64,000 bases of DNA from the NCBI RefSeq assembly GCF_000375585.1, contig NZ_AQWP01000005.1, forward strand, positions 310,001 to 374,000, in the 5' to 3' direction. Each line of letters starts with the position of its first letter. Position 1 is the first letter of the stretch. Origin of the DNA: Sinorhizobium meliloti 4H41. GTDB lineage: Bacteria > Pseudomonadota > Alphaproteobacteria > Rhizobiales > Rhizobiaceae. A program made the position numbers and the translations under genes. A model generated the notes under the pieces. The model was not told the origin of the DNA, ran no database searches, and saw nothing but the letters and a program-made list of their open reading frames with translations. This document shows positions 54,245 to 64,000 of this stretch, one piece after another.

Positions 54245-54274
54245 TTACTTGTCCGAGGACTTTTGAGCTCCCAT
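54245..54274 (-). CDS. Nine-residue leader peptide MGAQKSSDK
   Basis: ATG 54274 to TAA 54245, preceded by ATGGAGCC with GGAG 8 nt before the start. From memory the leader of the inducible cmlA gene is also nine residues and ends Lys-Asn-Ala-Asp-Lys; here the end is Lys-Ser-Ser-Asp-Lys. Leaders of this kind make ribosomes stall with chloramphenicol. Strong by position and pattern, but translation is not shown. Confidence 0.7.
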   Translation of the reverse strand: MGAQKSSDK

Positions 54275-54310
54275 GCTACGGCTCCATGCGCATCTTGAGG
54301 TGAGGTAAGT

Positions 54311-54334
54311 TGCCTGCCATGTCAGTGGCAGGCA
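54311..54334 (-). terminator. Stem-loop after secA
   Basis: TGCCTGCCA/TGGCAGGCA perfect 9-bp arms with a 6-nt loop, 43 bp after the secA stop and ahead of the leader ORF. No T-run, so probably a Rho-type or 3'-stabilising hairpin. Confidence 0.5.
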
Positions 54335-54376
54335 GACAATCGTTCGCGCGCCCGACCGGACGCGCAGCACCGCGGG

Positions 54377-57088
<2,712 letters not shown>

Positions 57089-57332
57089 GCAAATGGTCCT
57101 TTCCTTATTTGTCGCCTGGGGTTTCAGGCGAGCGGTCGAAAAACCGCGTCACGCCGCGAAACGCCCGGAAACTGTTCTGGACGCGAGGTTGCGTGACAGA
57201 TAAGAGGGGGGTCGGATTATGTCAACGCACTTGCACGGCCGGACGGCTACAGAACCGCCACATTCTGGTTGTTGTGCAGCCCCCGGGGCCGGAGCCAATC
57301 GCGCTGGCGGCCAATGGTGAAAGGTTAGAAAC

Positions 57333-58187
57333 ATGTCTAGATACAAGACCCTTGCGGCCGCGGCACTGGTCGCGGTGATCGCGGCGGGTGTCGCCCGCGC
57401 CGAAGGGACCGACCCGGTCATTGCCAAAGTCGGGGACCAGGAAATCCACCAGTCGGAACTTGATCTCGCAATCATGAGCCTCGATCCGCAGCTCCAGCGG
57501 ATGCCCGACGAGCAGAAGCGCGCAGCAGCACTTTCGGCCGTCATCGACGTGAAGCTTCTTTTGAAGGACGCCGAGAAGGAAGGGCTTCAGAACGACGAGG
57601 CGTTCAAGCAGCGCGTCGCGTTCCTGACCGAACGCGAGTTGCACAACGCCTTCTTCAAGAAGCACGTGGTCGATGCCGTAACGGCGGAAGAAGTGAAGGC
57701 GCGCTACGACAAGGAAGTCGCAGCGATTCCGCCGCAGGAAGAGGTCAAGGCCCGCCATATCCTCGTCAAGACCGAAGACGAGGCGAAGGACGTCATCAAG
57801 GAACTCGACGCGGGCAAGAACTTCGCCGACCTTGCCAAGGCCAAGTCCACCGACCCGAACAAGGAAGAGGGCGGCGATCTCGGCTACTTCACCAAGGGCC
57901 GCATGGTACCTGAATTCGAGACGGCCGCCTTTGCGCTCGAAAAGGGCGCCTATACGAAGACACCGGTCAAGACGCAGTTCGGCTTCCATGTGATCCTCCT
58001 CGAGGACAAGCGTCCCCAGGCTCCGCCGACACTCGAACAGGTCGAGCCGCAGGTTCGCCAGCTCGTCATGCGCGACAAGTACCTCGAGCTTCTGAATTCC
58101 GCCAAGGAGAGCACTGCCGTCGAAATCTCCGATCCGGCGCTCAAGAAGGCCTATGACGAGGCCGGCAAGCCGCAGGAAACCAAGTAA
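57333..58187 (+). CDS. Periplasmic parvulin-type peptidyl-prolyl isomerase
   Basis: 284 aa. Signal peptide MSRYKTLAAAALVAVIAAGV with cleavage at ARA-EG. A SurA/PrsA-like N-terminal helix region is followed by a parvulin domain (about 137-235): VKARHILVKTEDEAKDVIKE, EEGGDLGYFTKGRMVPEFE and VKTQFGFHVILLEDKR. It folds exported proteins, a natural partner for divergent secA. A weak hairpin (GCCTC/GAGGC near 58201-58215) follows. Confidence 0.92.
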   Translation: MSRYKTLAAAALVAVIAAGVARAEGTDPVIAKVGDQEIHQSELDLAIMSLDPQLQRMPDEQKRAAALSAVIDVKLLLKDAEKEGLQNDEAFKQRVAFLTERELHNAFFKKHVVDAVTAEEVKARYDKEVAAIPPQEEVKARHILVKTEDEAKDVIKELDAGKNFADLAKAKSTDPNKEEGGDLGYFTKGRMVPEFETAAFALEKGAYTKTPVKTQFGFHVILLEDKRPQAPPTLEQVEPQVRQLVMRDKYLELLNSAKESTAVEISDPALKKAYDEAGKPQETK

Positions 58188-58340
58188 TTACGGCCGGGCG
58201 GCCTCTTAGGGAGGCGGCCCCCGAGCGGAGGTCGCTCGCATTTGCTCCGCTCCGCCTTCAAAGATCCGGATGCCCGACGGCTGAATGCCGTTCGGGCATT
58301 TCGCACAACGTTCGAGGCTTCTGAAAAGCAGGTTCAATCC

Positions 58341-59582
58341 ATGTCCGGTTCCGTCTCTCCGCTTGCTCCGAAAACCTTTGCCGAAATGCCGGCCCTTCGC
58401 GGCGTACGCATGGCGACCGCTGCCGCAGGGATCAAGTACAAGAACCGGACCGACGTGCTGATGATGCTCTTCGACCGGCCGGCATCCGTGGCGGGCGTGT
58501 TCACGCGGTCGAAGTGCCCCTCAGCTCCGGTCGACCATTGCCGGCAGAACCTGCCGGGCGGCATTGCGCGCGCCGTCGTCGTCAACTCCGGCAATGCCAA
58601 CGCGTTCACCGGCAAGAAGGGCCGGGAGGCGACCAGGCTCACGGCCGAGGCCGCGGCAAAGGCCGTCGGCTGCAGCGAGGCGGAGGTCTTCCTGGCGTCG
58701 ACGGGCGTCATCGGCGAGCCGCTCGACGCCACCAAGTTCGCCGGTGTTCTCGATAAGCTTGCCGCGTCCGCTACCCAGGACTTCTGGTTCGAAGCGGCCA
58801 AAGCGATCATGACGACCGATACCTATCCGAAGGTTGCCACCCGCAGCGCCGAGATCGGCGGTGTCAGGGTCACGATCAACGGGATCGCCAAGGGCGCCGG
58901 GATGATCGCGCCCGACATGGCGACCATGCTCTCCTTCGTCGTCACCGATGCCGACATTGCCCCGGCGGCACTTCAGGCGCTGCTTCAGGCAGGCGTCGAA
59001 CCCACCTTCAATTCGGTGACGGTCGACAGCGACACGTCCACCTCCGACACGCTGATGCTGTTTGCGACCGGTGCGGCGGCGGACGATGGCCAGGCTAAGG
59101 TCGAGGACGCGGCCGACCCGCGTCTCGACGGGTTCCGTGCCGCGCTCGGCGATCTGCTGCGTGATCTGGCGTTGCAGGTCGTGCGCGACGGCGAGGGCGC
59201 GCGCAAGATGGTCGAGGTGACGGTCGAGGGCGCGGAAAACGATGCCGCCGCCAAACGCATCGCGCTTTCGATAGCCAATTCGCCGCTCGTCAAAACGGCG
59301 GTTGCGGGCGAGGACGCCAATTGGGGACGCGTCGTCATGGCTGTCGGCAAGTCGGGAGAGATGGCCGAGCGCGACCGGCTGGCGATCTGGTTCGGCGATA
59401 TCCGCGTCGCAGTCGAGGGCGAGCGCGATCCGGCCTATTCGGAAGCGGCCGCGACTGCGGTCATGCAGGGCGAGACCATTCCGATCCGCGTCGATATCGG
59501 TCTGGGTTCGGGCCACGCCACGGTCTATACCTGCGACCTGACCAAGGAATATGTCGAAATCAACGGCGATTACAGAAGCTGA
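58341..59582 (+). CDS. argJ: Ornithine acetyltransferase/N-acetylglutamate synthase
   Basis: 413 aa. The autoproteolytic site is in [14 protein letters not shown], where Thr becomes the nucleophile of the beta chain; [15 protein letters not shown] and the C-terminal [17 protein letters not shown] are also family marks. Transfers acetyl from N-acetylornithine to glutamate in the cyclic arginine pathway. ATG 58341 follows AGCAGG. The GNAT and mutT genes follow on the same strand. Confidence 0.96.
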   Translation: MSGSVSPLAPKTFAEMPALRGVRMATAAAGIKYKNRTDVLMMLFDRPASVAGVFTRSKCPSAPVDHCRQNLPGGIARAVVVNSGNANAFTGKKGREATRLTAEAAAKAVGCSEAEVFLASTGVIGEPLDATKFAGVLDKLAASATQDFWFEAAKAIMTTDTYPKVATRSAEIGGVRVTINGIAKGAGMIAPDMATMLSFVVTDADIAPAALQALLQAGVEPTFNSVTVDSDTSTSDTLMLFATGAAADDGQAKVEDAADPRLDGFRAALGDLLRDLALQVVRDGEGARKMVEVTVEGAENDAAAKRIALSIANSPLVKTAVAGEDANWGRVVMAVGKSGEMAERDRLAIWFGDIRVAVEGERDPAYSEAAATAVMQGETIPIRVDIGLGSGHATVYTCDLTKEYVEINGDYRS

Positions 59583-59661
59583 CACGGTTGAGGCGTTGAG
59601 AGCGGTTGCGGCCGGACGGCCGCGCGCTCTTCCCGGCCCCGCAGCATTCAAGGCTATGGAC

Positions 59662-60474
59662 ATGACAACGAACGGCAGAGAGCCGCCCGGCAACGGGGCG
59701 GGGAACGGGGAAACGGTCGCGGTCGATTTACCGAGCGTGCGGCGGCTGGAGGCGGTCGGTTTTCGCGCCTGGCCGGCCTCGTCGGTGCAATATGACGGCA
59801 GCTGGCTTATCCGTCTGACGGCGGGGCACCCTTCCAAGCGCCTGAATTCCGTCAACCCGCTGGACCCGTCCGACTATCGCGACATACCCATCCGTCTGGA
59901 GAAGGCGCGCCGGCTTTTTGCGCAATCCAACCGTACCCTTACGGTTCGCCAGACGCCGCTGACGCCGCCGAAGATGATCGACCATATGGATGGCGAGGGC
60001 TGGACGTCGTTCGCTCACAGCCTGGTCCTGACGCTCGACCTGGCAGATCGCGATTTCAGCGAAGGCATCGACCATCTTCCGATCAAGGATATCGGCCGTT
60101 TCGTGGATGCCCGCATTCTGATCGGCGGGGATCCTCCGGAAGCCAAGGAGGCGCTGACCGGGATCATCAACGCCATCAAGCCCGAGTGCGGCCTGTTCCT
60201 GTTCGAGGACCGTAAGACCGGGCCGACGGCGGTGTCGCTCGTCGTCCACGACAACGATCTTGCCGGGATCATGCAGTTCGCGGTTGCCGAAGCGGTGCGT
60301 CGACGCGGCGTCGGCAGTGCTCTTCTCGACGCCTCGCTCCGTTGGGCACGTCTCAAGGGCGCAAAGAAGGCCTGGTTGCAGGTGGAGGCCGACAACCAGG
60401 CTGCGATCGAGCTCTATCGCAAGGCCGGTTTCACCGAGGTCTACCGCTATCTCTATCGAACGCCGAAAGTCTGA
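59662..60474 (+). CDS. GNAT family N-acetyltransferase
   Basis: 270 aa from ATG 59662 (AAGG 8 nt upstream); ATG 59656 is possible. The acetyl-CoA loop lies in FAVAEAVRRRGVGSALLDAS and the last helix AIELYRKAGFTEVYRYLYR is classical. The N-terminal 130 residues form a less conserved first half found in this rhizobial family beside argJ. Acceptor unknown. The stop codon shares one base with the mutT start (TGATG). Confidence 0.85.
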   Translation: MTTNGREPPGNGAGNGETVAVDLPSVRRLEAVGFRAWPASSVQYDGSWLIRLTAGHPSKRLNSVNPLDPSDYRDIPIRLEKARRLFAQSNRTLTVRQTPLTPPKMIDHMDGEGWTSFAHSLVLTLDLADRDFSEGIDHLPIKDIGRFVDARILIGGDPPEAKEALTGIINAIKPECGLFLFEDRKTGPTAVSLVVHDNDLAGIMQFAVAEAVRRRGVGSALLDASLRWARLKGAKKAWLQVEADNQAAIELYRKAGFTEVYRYLYRTPKV

Positions 60475-60887
60475 TGGACATGCAGGATAAGAAGATCGTG
60501 CTCGTCGCCGCCTGCGCGCTCGTCGATTCCGATGGACGCGTTCTGCTGGCGCAACGCCCGGAAGGCAAGCCTCTCGCGGGCCTGTGGGAGTTCCCGGGCG
60601 GTAAGGTCGAGAGTGGCGAGACCCCGGAGGAGACGTTGATCCGCGAGCTCGAAGAGGAGCTCGGCATCCGCACCAAAGTCGCCTGCCTGGCGCCGCTCAC
60701 ATTCGCGAGCCATGGCTACGACGACTTTCACCTCCTGATGCCGCTTTACATCTGCCGTCGCTACGAGGGGTTTGCCGAAGGCCGCGAAGGCCAAGCTATC
60801 AAGTGGGTGCGCCCGAAGGCGTTGCGCGACTACGCCATGCCGCCCGCCGACGAGCCGCTGATCCCGTTCCTGATGGATTTGCTCTAA
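60474..60887 (+). CDS. mutT: 8-oxo-dGTP diphosphatase
   Basis: 137 aa. Complete Nudix box GGKVESGETPEETLIRELEE plus ELG, with WEFPGGK ahead of it. Removes oxidised dGTP to prevent transversions. Translationally coupled to the GNAT gene (TGATG). The repeat copy B begins at the last base of its stop codon. Confidence 0.93.
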   Translation: MDMQDKKIVLVAACALVDSDGRVLLAQRPEGKPLAGLWEFPGGKVESGETPEETLIRELEEELGIRTKVACLAPLTFASHGYDDFHLLMPLYICRRYEGFAEGREGQAIKWVRPKALRDYAMPPADEPLIPFLMDLL

Positions 60888-60935
60888 GAGCGCTTGCGGG
60901 AACAGTGTGTAACGGCTTTCCGTGCGGACGTGCGT
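60887..60935 (+). repeat. Dispersed palindromic repeat, copy B (reverse orientation)
   Basis: AGAGCGCTTGCGGGAACAGT followed by GTGTAACGGCTTTCCGTGCG, the reverse complement of copies A, C and D. It overlaps the mutT stop TAA by one base. 60936-61150 shows no gene; TTAATCGAACGTTTA at 61002-61016 resembles a CtrA site with one mismatch. Confidence 0.75.
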
Positions 60936-61150
60936 AGCTTCGAAGTTGGAGCGTCAAGAGCCCCGCTGTTGGTGCGCAATCCCGCGAAATTCGATAATTC
61001 GTTAATCGAACGTTTATCACCCTTGGGCAAGATGGGGTCAGTTCCGGCGCGCGTCACTTCGACGGCGCCGTTTTCGGGCAGGTGTGGTCAGGACGAGGCT
61101 TTGGGAAGGGTGCTTCGCCCGCCGCTCTTTACGTGTTGCATGAGGCTGGG

Positions 61151-61471
61151 ATGGTGGACGAGGATTTCTGGAGGACGGTTCAGGACAAGGATCTGGTGAC
61201 GAGCCAGTCCCGCCGGACAGGCGTGCTCAATCTGTCGCTGCTGTTCGGCACGGCGGTCATCGCGCTGACGCTCATCCTGACGCCGATGCTGTCGTCCAAG
61301 GGCGACAAGCGAATGCTTGCGAACACGCCGATCGACTACGACAACATCTCGACGGGCTCCATACCCTCGGGCGGTACGGCCAAGCGCTACACCGTTCGGC
61401 GCAGCGTGCTTCAGGAGATGCCGGGTGCCGTCTGCATCATCGACGCCGATGGCAGCAGGAGTGGATGCTGA
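61151..61471 (+). CDS. Hypothetical single-pass membrane protein next to the Flp pilin
   Basis: 106 aa from ATG 61151 with GAGG at a 5-nt spacing. Polar N-terminus MVDEDFWRTVQDKDLVTSQS, one helix (about 27-45, LSLLFGTAVIALTLILTPML), then a Ser/Thr-rich periplasmic tail with two Cys near the end (VCIIDADGSRSGC). Not recognised. It precedes an orphan Flp pilin on the same strand by 185 bp and might work with it. Confidence 0.6.
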   Translation: MVDEDFWRTVQDKDLVTSQSRRTGVLNLSLLFGTAVIALTLILTPMLSSKGDKRMLANTPIDYDNISTGSIPSGGTAKRYTVRRSVLQEMPGAVCIIDADGSRSGC

Positions 61472-61592
61472 TCGCAGCGGAGCGCCGAAAGGCACCGCTT
61501 GCGGTTGACCTGTGGCGAGGCGACGCCTCGTTTGCCGTTGAAACGTTGCGTGCTTGCGTTGAAGCGCCGAAACGCCTCGACCTTTTGAAACG

Positions 61593-61639
61593 ACGCACTT
61601 CGGACGGAAACCGTTATACGCTTTTCCGGCAAGTGCTCT
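61593..61639 (-). repeat. Dispersed palindromic repeat, copy C
   Basis: GACGGAAACCGTTATACGCT, then CAAGTGCTCT; same family as copies A and D with several substitutions. It ends 17 bp before the ATG of the pilin gene, so here it lies upstream of a start instead of after a stop. Confidence 0.75.
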
Positions 61640-61656
61640 GAGCGGCTGGAGGACCA

Positions 61657-61830
61657 ATGGAGAGGCTGAGACGCCTGTTTCGAGACCACGACGGCGCTAC
61701 GGCGGTGGAATACGGACTCCTGGCCGCGCTGATCTCGGTCGGCCTTCTCATCGGCCTGCAGAATTTCTCCGGCGCACTGCTCGGCATGCTGACCTTCGTC
61801 ACCGACACGATCGAGTCGGCCTGGATCTAG
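61657..61830 (+). CDS. Flp family type IVb pilin
   Basis: 57 aa, preceded by GGAGG at an ideal distance. Short leader MERLRRLFRDHDGA then TAVEYGLLAALISVGLLIGL, the Flp hydrophobic helix with the Glu at mature position 5. Flp pilins build Tad pili and are cut by a CpaA prepilin peptidase. No tad/cpa genes are in the window, so assembly must depend on a distant locus, or the gene is an orphan. Confidence 0.88.
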   Translation: MERLRRLFRDHDGATAVEYGLLAALISVGLLIGLQNFSGALLGMLTFVTDTIESAWI

Positions 61831-61866
61831 AGCATTTCAACGTGTTCATAGAAACACTGAATGCTC
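61831..61866 (+). terminator. Stem-loop directly after the pilin gene
   Basis: AGCATT...GTGTT pairs AACAC...AATGCT in an imperfect hairpin that starts on the base after the TAG stop. Likely the pilin transcript end; the sequence type recurs in rhizobial intergenic regions. Confidence 0.5.
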
Positions 61867-61881
61867 CAACCATTTGATCCA

Positions 61882-61930
61882 ACGCACTTCCGGACGGAAA
61901 ACCGTTACACACTTTTCCTGGAAGTGCTCT
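61882..61930 (-). repeat. Dispersed palindromic repeat, copy D
   Basis: The most complete copy: ACGCACTTCCGG, ACGGAAAACCGTTACACACT and GGAAGTGCTCT. Outer arms CACTTCC/GGAAGTG and inner arms GGAAAA/TTTTCC pair. It lies between the pilin and the convergent methyltransferase gene. Confidence 0.8.
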
Positions 61931-61941
61931 AAGAGCTCAGA

Positions 61942-62838
61942 TCACGGCTCGCCGTCATCCTTGAGTTTGTGCTCGCTCGCGCCAAGTGCGTCGGACAATC
62001 TCTGCTTCGCCGAGCCGGGTTTGAGCGGCTTCTGCTGACTCTCGTGCGGCGCCCAGCCCGAAAGATAAATGATCGAGAAGGTCGCGCGGATGCGCCCGTC
62101 CGGATCGGAGAAGCGCTGCGCGTAGATTTCTGCGGCTCTGAGAAAGAAGCGCCGCGGCATCGGCTTGCGGTTGCGCGAAGCCAGCGGGTTCGTCATGCCC
62201 ATTGCGCGCAAGTCGCGGATGAGGCCGAAGAGCGAATCGTAGCGGACGGTGTACGTCTCGGTATCCGCCACCGGCAGGGCAAAGCCCGCCCGCTGCAGAA
62301 GGGCTCCCATGTCGCGCACGTCGGCGAAGGGGATTACCCGTGGGCTCGCCCCGCCCGTCAGTTCCGCCTCGGCTGCGAGAAGCGCCTCGCGCAGTTCCTG
62401 CAGCGTGCCGCTGCCGGGTATTGCGGCAAGGAACAACCCGTCGGGCTTCAGCACGCGGCGCGCCTGGATGAAGACGCCGGGCGTATCATTGGTAAGATGG
62501 AGCGACAGTGGCGACACGAGGAGACTGAGCGACGCCGGGTCGGCCGGGATACGCTCCAGAGGTGCTTCCGTCACCGGCTCGTCGGCCGAACCGAAGGCGC
62601 TGTCGGTTTCCACCCGCTCGATCGCGCCGACCTTGCCGGTCGTGGAAAGGCTGCGCGCGGCGGCACCCGTATAGCCGTGCAGCTCCATGGCCGTTTCGAA
62701 CTGCCGTTCGACGACGCTTACGCGCTCGGCAAGTTCCTGTGCGACGATGTCGAGCAGGAAGCCTGCCTTCTCGTCGGCCTGGCGCAGTGCGCGCCGGCGG
62801 TGTGCCTCGACGAGGCTCTGGTCAAAGATGATTTCCAC
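61942..62838 (-). CDS. SAM-dependent methyltransferase, BioC/NDUFAF5-like
   Basis: 298 aa. The start IFDQSLVEAHRRRALRQADE and the later LSLHLTNDTPGVFIQARRVL and KPDGLFLAAIPGSGTLQELR match bacterial homologues of NDUFAF5, the arginine hydroxylase/complex I assembly factor, and BioC. The glycine motif I is degenerate. Divergent from comF. Complex I assembly is an inference from family. Confidence 0.85.
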   Translation of the reverse strand: MEIIFDQSLVEAHRRRALRQADEKAGFLLDIVAQELAERVSVVERQFETAMELHGYTGAAARSLSTTGKVGAIERVETDSAFGSADEPVTEAPLERIPADPASLSLLVSPLSLHLTNDTPGVFIQARRVLKPDGLFLAAIPGSGTLQELREALLAAEAELTGGASPRVIPFADVRDMGALLQRAGFALPVADTETYTVRYDSLFGLIRDLRAMGMTNPLASRNRKPMPRRFFLRAAEIYAQRFSDPDGRIRATFSIIYLSGWAPHESQQKPLKPGSAKQRLSDALGASEHKLKDDGEP

Positions 62839-63032
62839 GACAGTCTCTCCGAAATCGCGGGGTGCGACAGAAACCCTACAGCGCCGCGTGTCTTGTCGGG
62901 CGCGCAGAGGCCGCTGCAGCGCTTTAAAACTTGCTGCCCCCTTCGTCCTCTGCTCAGTTAGGGTCTAACGCGACAGACAGCAACACGAATCAAGTCAAGC
63001 GCATGAAACGGGGCGGGCAGGAAAACCGGGCG

Positions 63033-63779
63033 ATGGATTGGGCGGGCATGCTCCGCCGGATTGCGGCCCAGGCGGTCGATCTCGTCTTTCCGCCCGTCTG
63101 CTCGGGATGCGGCCGGCTGACCGGCCATGCCCATGCCGTCTGCGCTTCCTGCTGGGCAGGCATGCCGCTCATCGAGCGGCCCTATTGCGAGGTTCTGGGC
63201 TTGCCCTTCGCCTATGATCCTGGCGAGGGCGCGGTTTCGCCCGAGGCCATCGCCAATCCTCCGGTCTTCGACAGGCTGCGCTCGGTGGCCATTCACGAAG
63301 GAATCGTCCGCGATCTCGTGCATGGCTTGAAATACCGTGATCGCACCGACCTTGCACCCATGATGGCCGAGTGGATGATCCGCGCCGGCGACGGTGCCGT
63401 GGCAGCGGCGGACATGATCGTGCCGGTTCCGCTCCATGCGCTCCGCCTCTGGAGGCGCAAGTTCAATCAGGCGGCGGAGCTTGCACGCGTCATTGCCGAA
63501 CGTTCCGCAAGAGCCTATCGACCGGATGTTCTTCGCCGCATCAAGCGCACGAGCCGCCAGGTCGGACTTGGCGCCAGGGCACGCGAGGAGAATGTCCGCG
63601 GCGCCTTCGCAGTCCCCGAAGGCGCGAAGCGGGAACTCGCGGGCAAGCGCATCGTTCTCGTAGACGACGTCTATACGACCGGCGCGACCGTCGCCGCTGC
63701 GACACGGGCGCTGAAGCGTGCGGGCGCCGGAGACGTCACGGTTTTGACCTTTGCAAGGGCCATGTCCGGTCCTATATGA
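63033..63779 (+). CDS. comF: ComF family phosphoribosyltransferase-like protein
   Basis: 248 aa from ATG 63033 with AGGAAAAC upstream; ATG 63003 is an alternative. N-terminal zinc knuckle FPPVCSGCGRLTG...CASCW, then the PRTase motif IVLVDDVYTTGATVAAATRA. ComF-type proteins assist DNA uptake in competent bacteria, and in others their role is open. grxC follows 47 bp downstream. Confidence 0.92.
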   Translation: MDWAGMLRRIAAQAVDLVFPPVCSGCGRLTGHAHAVCASCWAGMPLIERPYCEVLGLPFAYDPGEGAVSPEAIANPPVFDRLRSVAIHEGIVRDLVHGLKYRDRTDLAPMMAEWMIRAGDGAVAAADMIVPVPLHALRLWRRKFNQAAELARVIAERSARAYRPDVLRRIKRTSRQVGLGARAREENVRGAFAVPEGAKRELAGKRIVLVDDVYTTGATVAAATRALKRAGAGDVTVLTFARAMSGPI

Positions 63780-63826
63780 CAAGAAATGTCCGGCGATCGA
63801 TGCCGGTGAAGGAGCAGTTGGAGACC

Positions 63827-64000
63827 ATGGCTTCGGTCGTCATTTATACGCGTCAGTTCTGCGGCTATTGCACGAGGGCGAAGAAACTTCTGGAAAGCAA
63901 AGGTGTCGACTTCACCGAGTATGACGCCACTTATGCGCCTGAACTTCGCCAGGAGATGATGGAAAAATCCAGGGGCGGCAGGACGTTCCCGCAAATCATC
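63827..64000 (+). CDS. grxC: Glutaredoxin 3 (runs off the window)
   Basis: 58 codons to the window end. Starts MASVVIYTRQFCGYCTRAKK with redox motif CGYC (residues 12-15), then GVDFTEYDATYAPELRQEMM and GGRTFPQII. Dithiol glutaredoxin. ATG 63827 has TTGGAG upstream. The comF-grxC order is conserved in Rhizobiales. Confidence 0.95.
   Translation, partial: MASVVIYTRQFCGYCTRAKKLLESKGVDFTEYDATYAPELRQEMMEKSRGGRTFPQII

Overview
The window reads as the chromosome of a high-GC alphaproteobacterium of the order Rhizobiales, most likely Sinorhizobium (Ensifer). The support is gene content and order: xerD/aroK-aroB, cobS-cobT, hisC-tyrC, ftsE-ftsX-plsC, a CpdR-type receiver beside hpt, lptM-lysA with argH/tlpA, etfB-etfA, and secA followed by a parvulin gene and argJ. 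A promoter fitting the S. meliloti CTTGAC-N17-CTATAT pattern precedes rpmB, and a dispersed palindromic repeat of rhizobial type recurs. The genus call is recognition and was not tested by a search.

Layout. 1-9.7 kb: xerD with a tiny membrane protein, aroK-aroB-CBS protein, bolA, a J-domain protein, cobS-cobT, a secreted esterase-like protein and a YhhQ transporter. 9.8-18.6 kb: rpmB, a DUF3108 protein, an EamA exporter behind a 27-bp perfect palindrome, cupin-gloB, a methyltransferase, hisC-tyrC, DUF2125 and a ChaC-like gene. 18.6-23.9 kb: the envelope/division run ftsE-ftsX-ydcF-plsC, then, beyond an intergenic region with CtrA-type sites, a membrane protein, hpt and a CpdR-like gene. 24-31.5 kb: a DUF4175 giant, lptM-lysA, argH/tlpA and hbd. 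31.6-40.2 kb: etfA/etfB, rhomboid protease, cobalamin adenosyltransferase, a twin-TM protein, an SDR, YihY, GluQ-RS, an AlkA-type glycosylase, an HNH protein and DsbB.

40.4-48.4 kb is an accessory segment directly downstream of tRNA-Leu(CAA). Seven co-oriented genes (LysR regulator, carbon-nitrogen hydrolase, RraA-like protein, and a PotD/A/B/C-type ABC importer) are flanked by broken genes: a truncated cupin dioxygenase on the tRNA side, and a frameshifted LysR fragment plus an arylsulfatase tail on the other.

48.4-64 kb: an acyl-CoA synthetase, a flippase/FemAB-like pair, a CmlA/FloR-type efflux gene, secA, a parvulin PPIase, argJ-GNAT-mutT, an orphan Flp pilin with a small membrane protein, an NDUFAF5-like methyltransferase, comF and the start of grxC.

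The most striking non-gene feature is ahead of the CmlA/FloR-type gene. A nine-codon leader ORF (MGAQKSSDK) ends exactly where an 11-bp perfect hairpin begins, the architecture of chloramphenicol-induced translational attenuation on an apparently chromosomal gene. Other regulatory finds are a dyad element shared by the EamA and ChaC upstream regions, a full CtrA box near ftsE, and a LiuR-like operator upstream of etfB.
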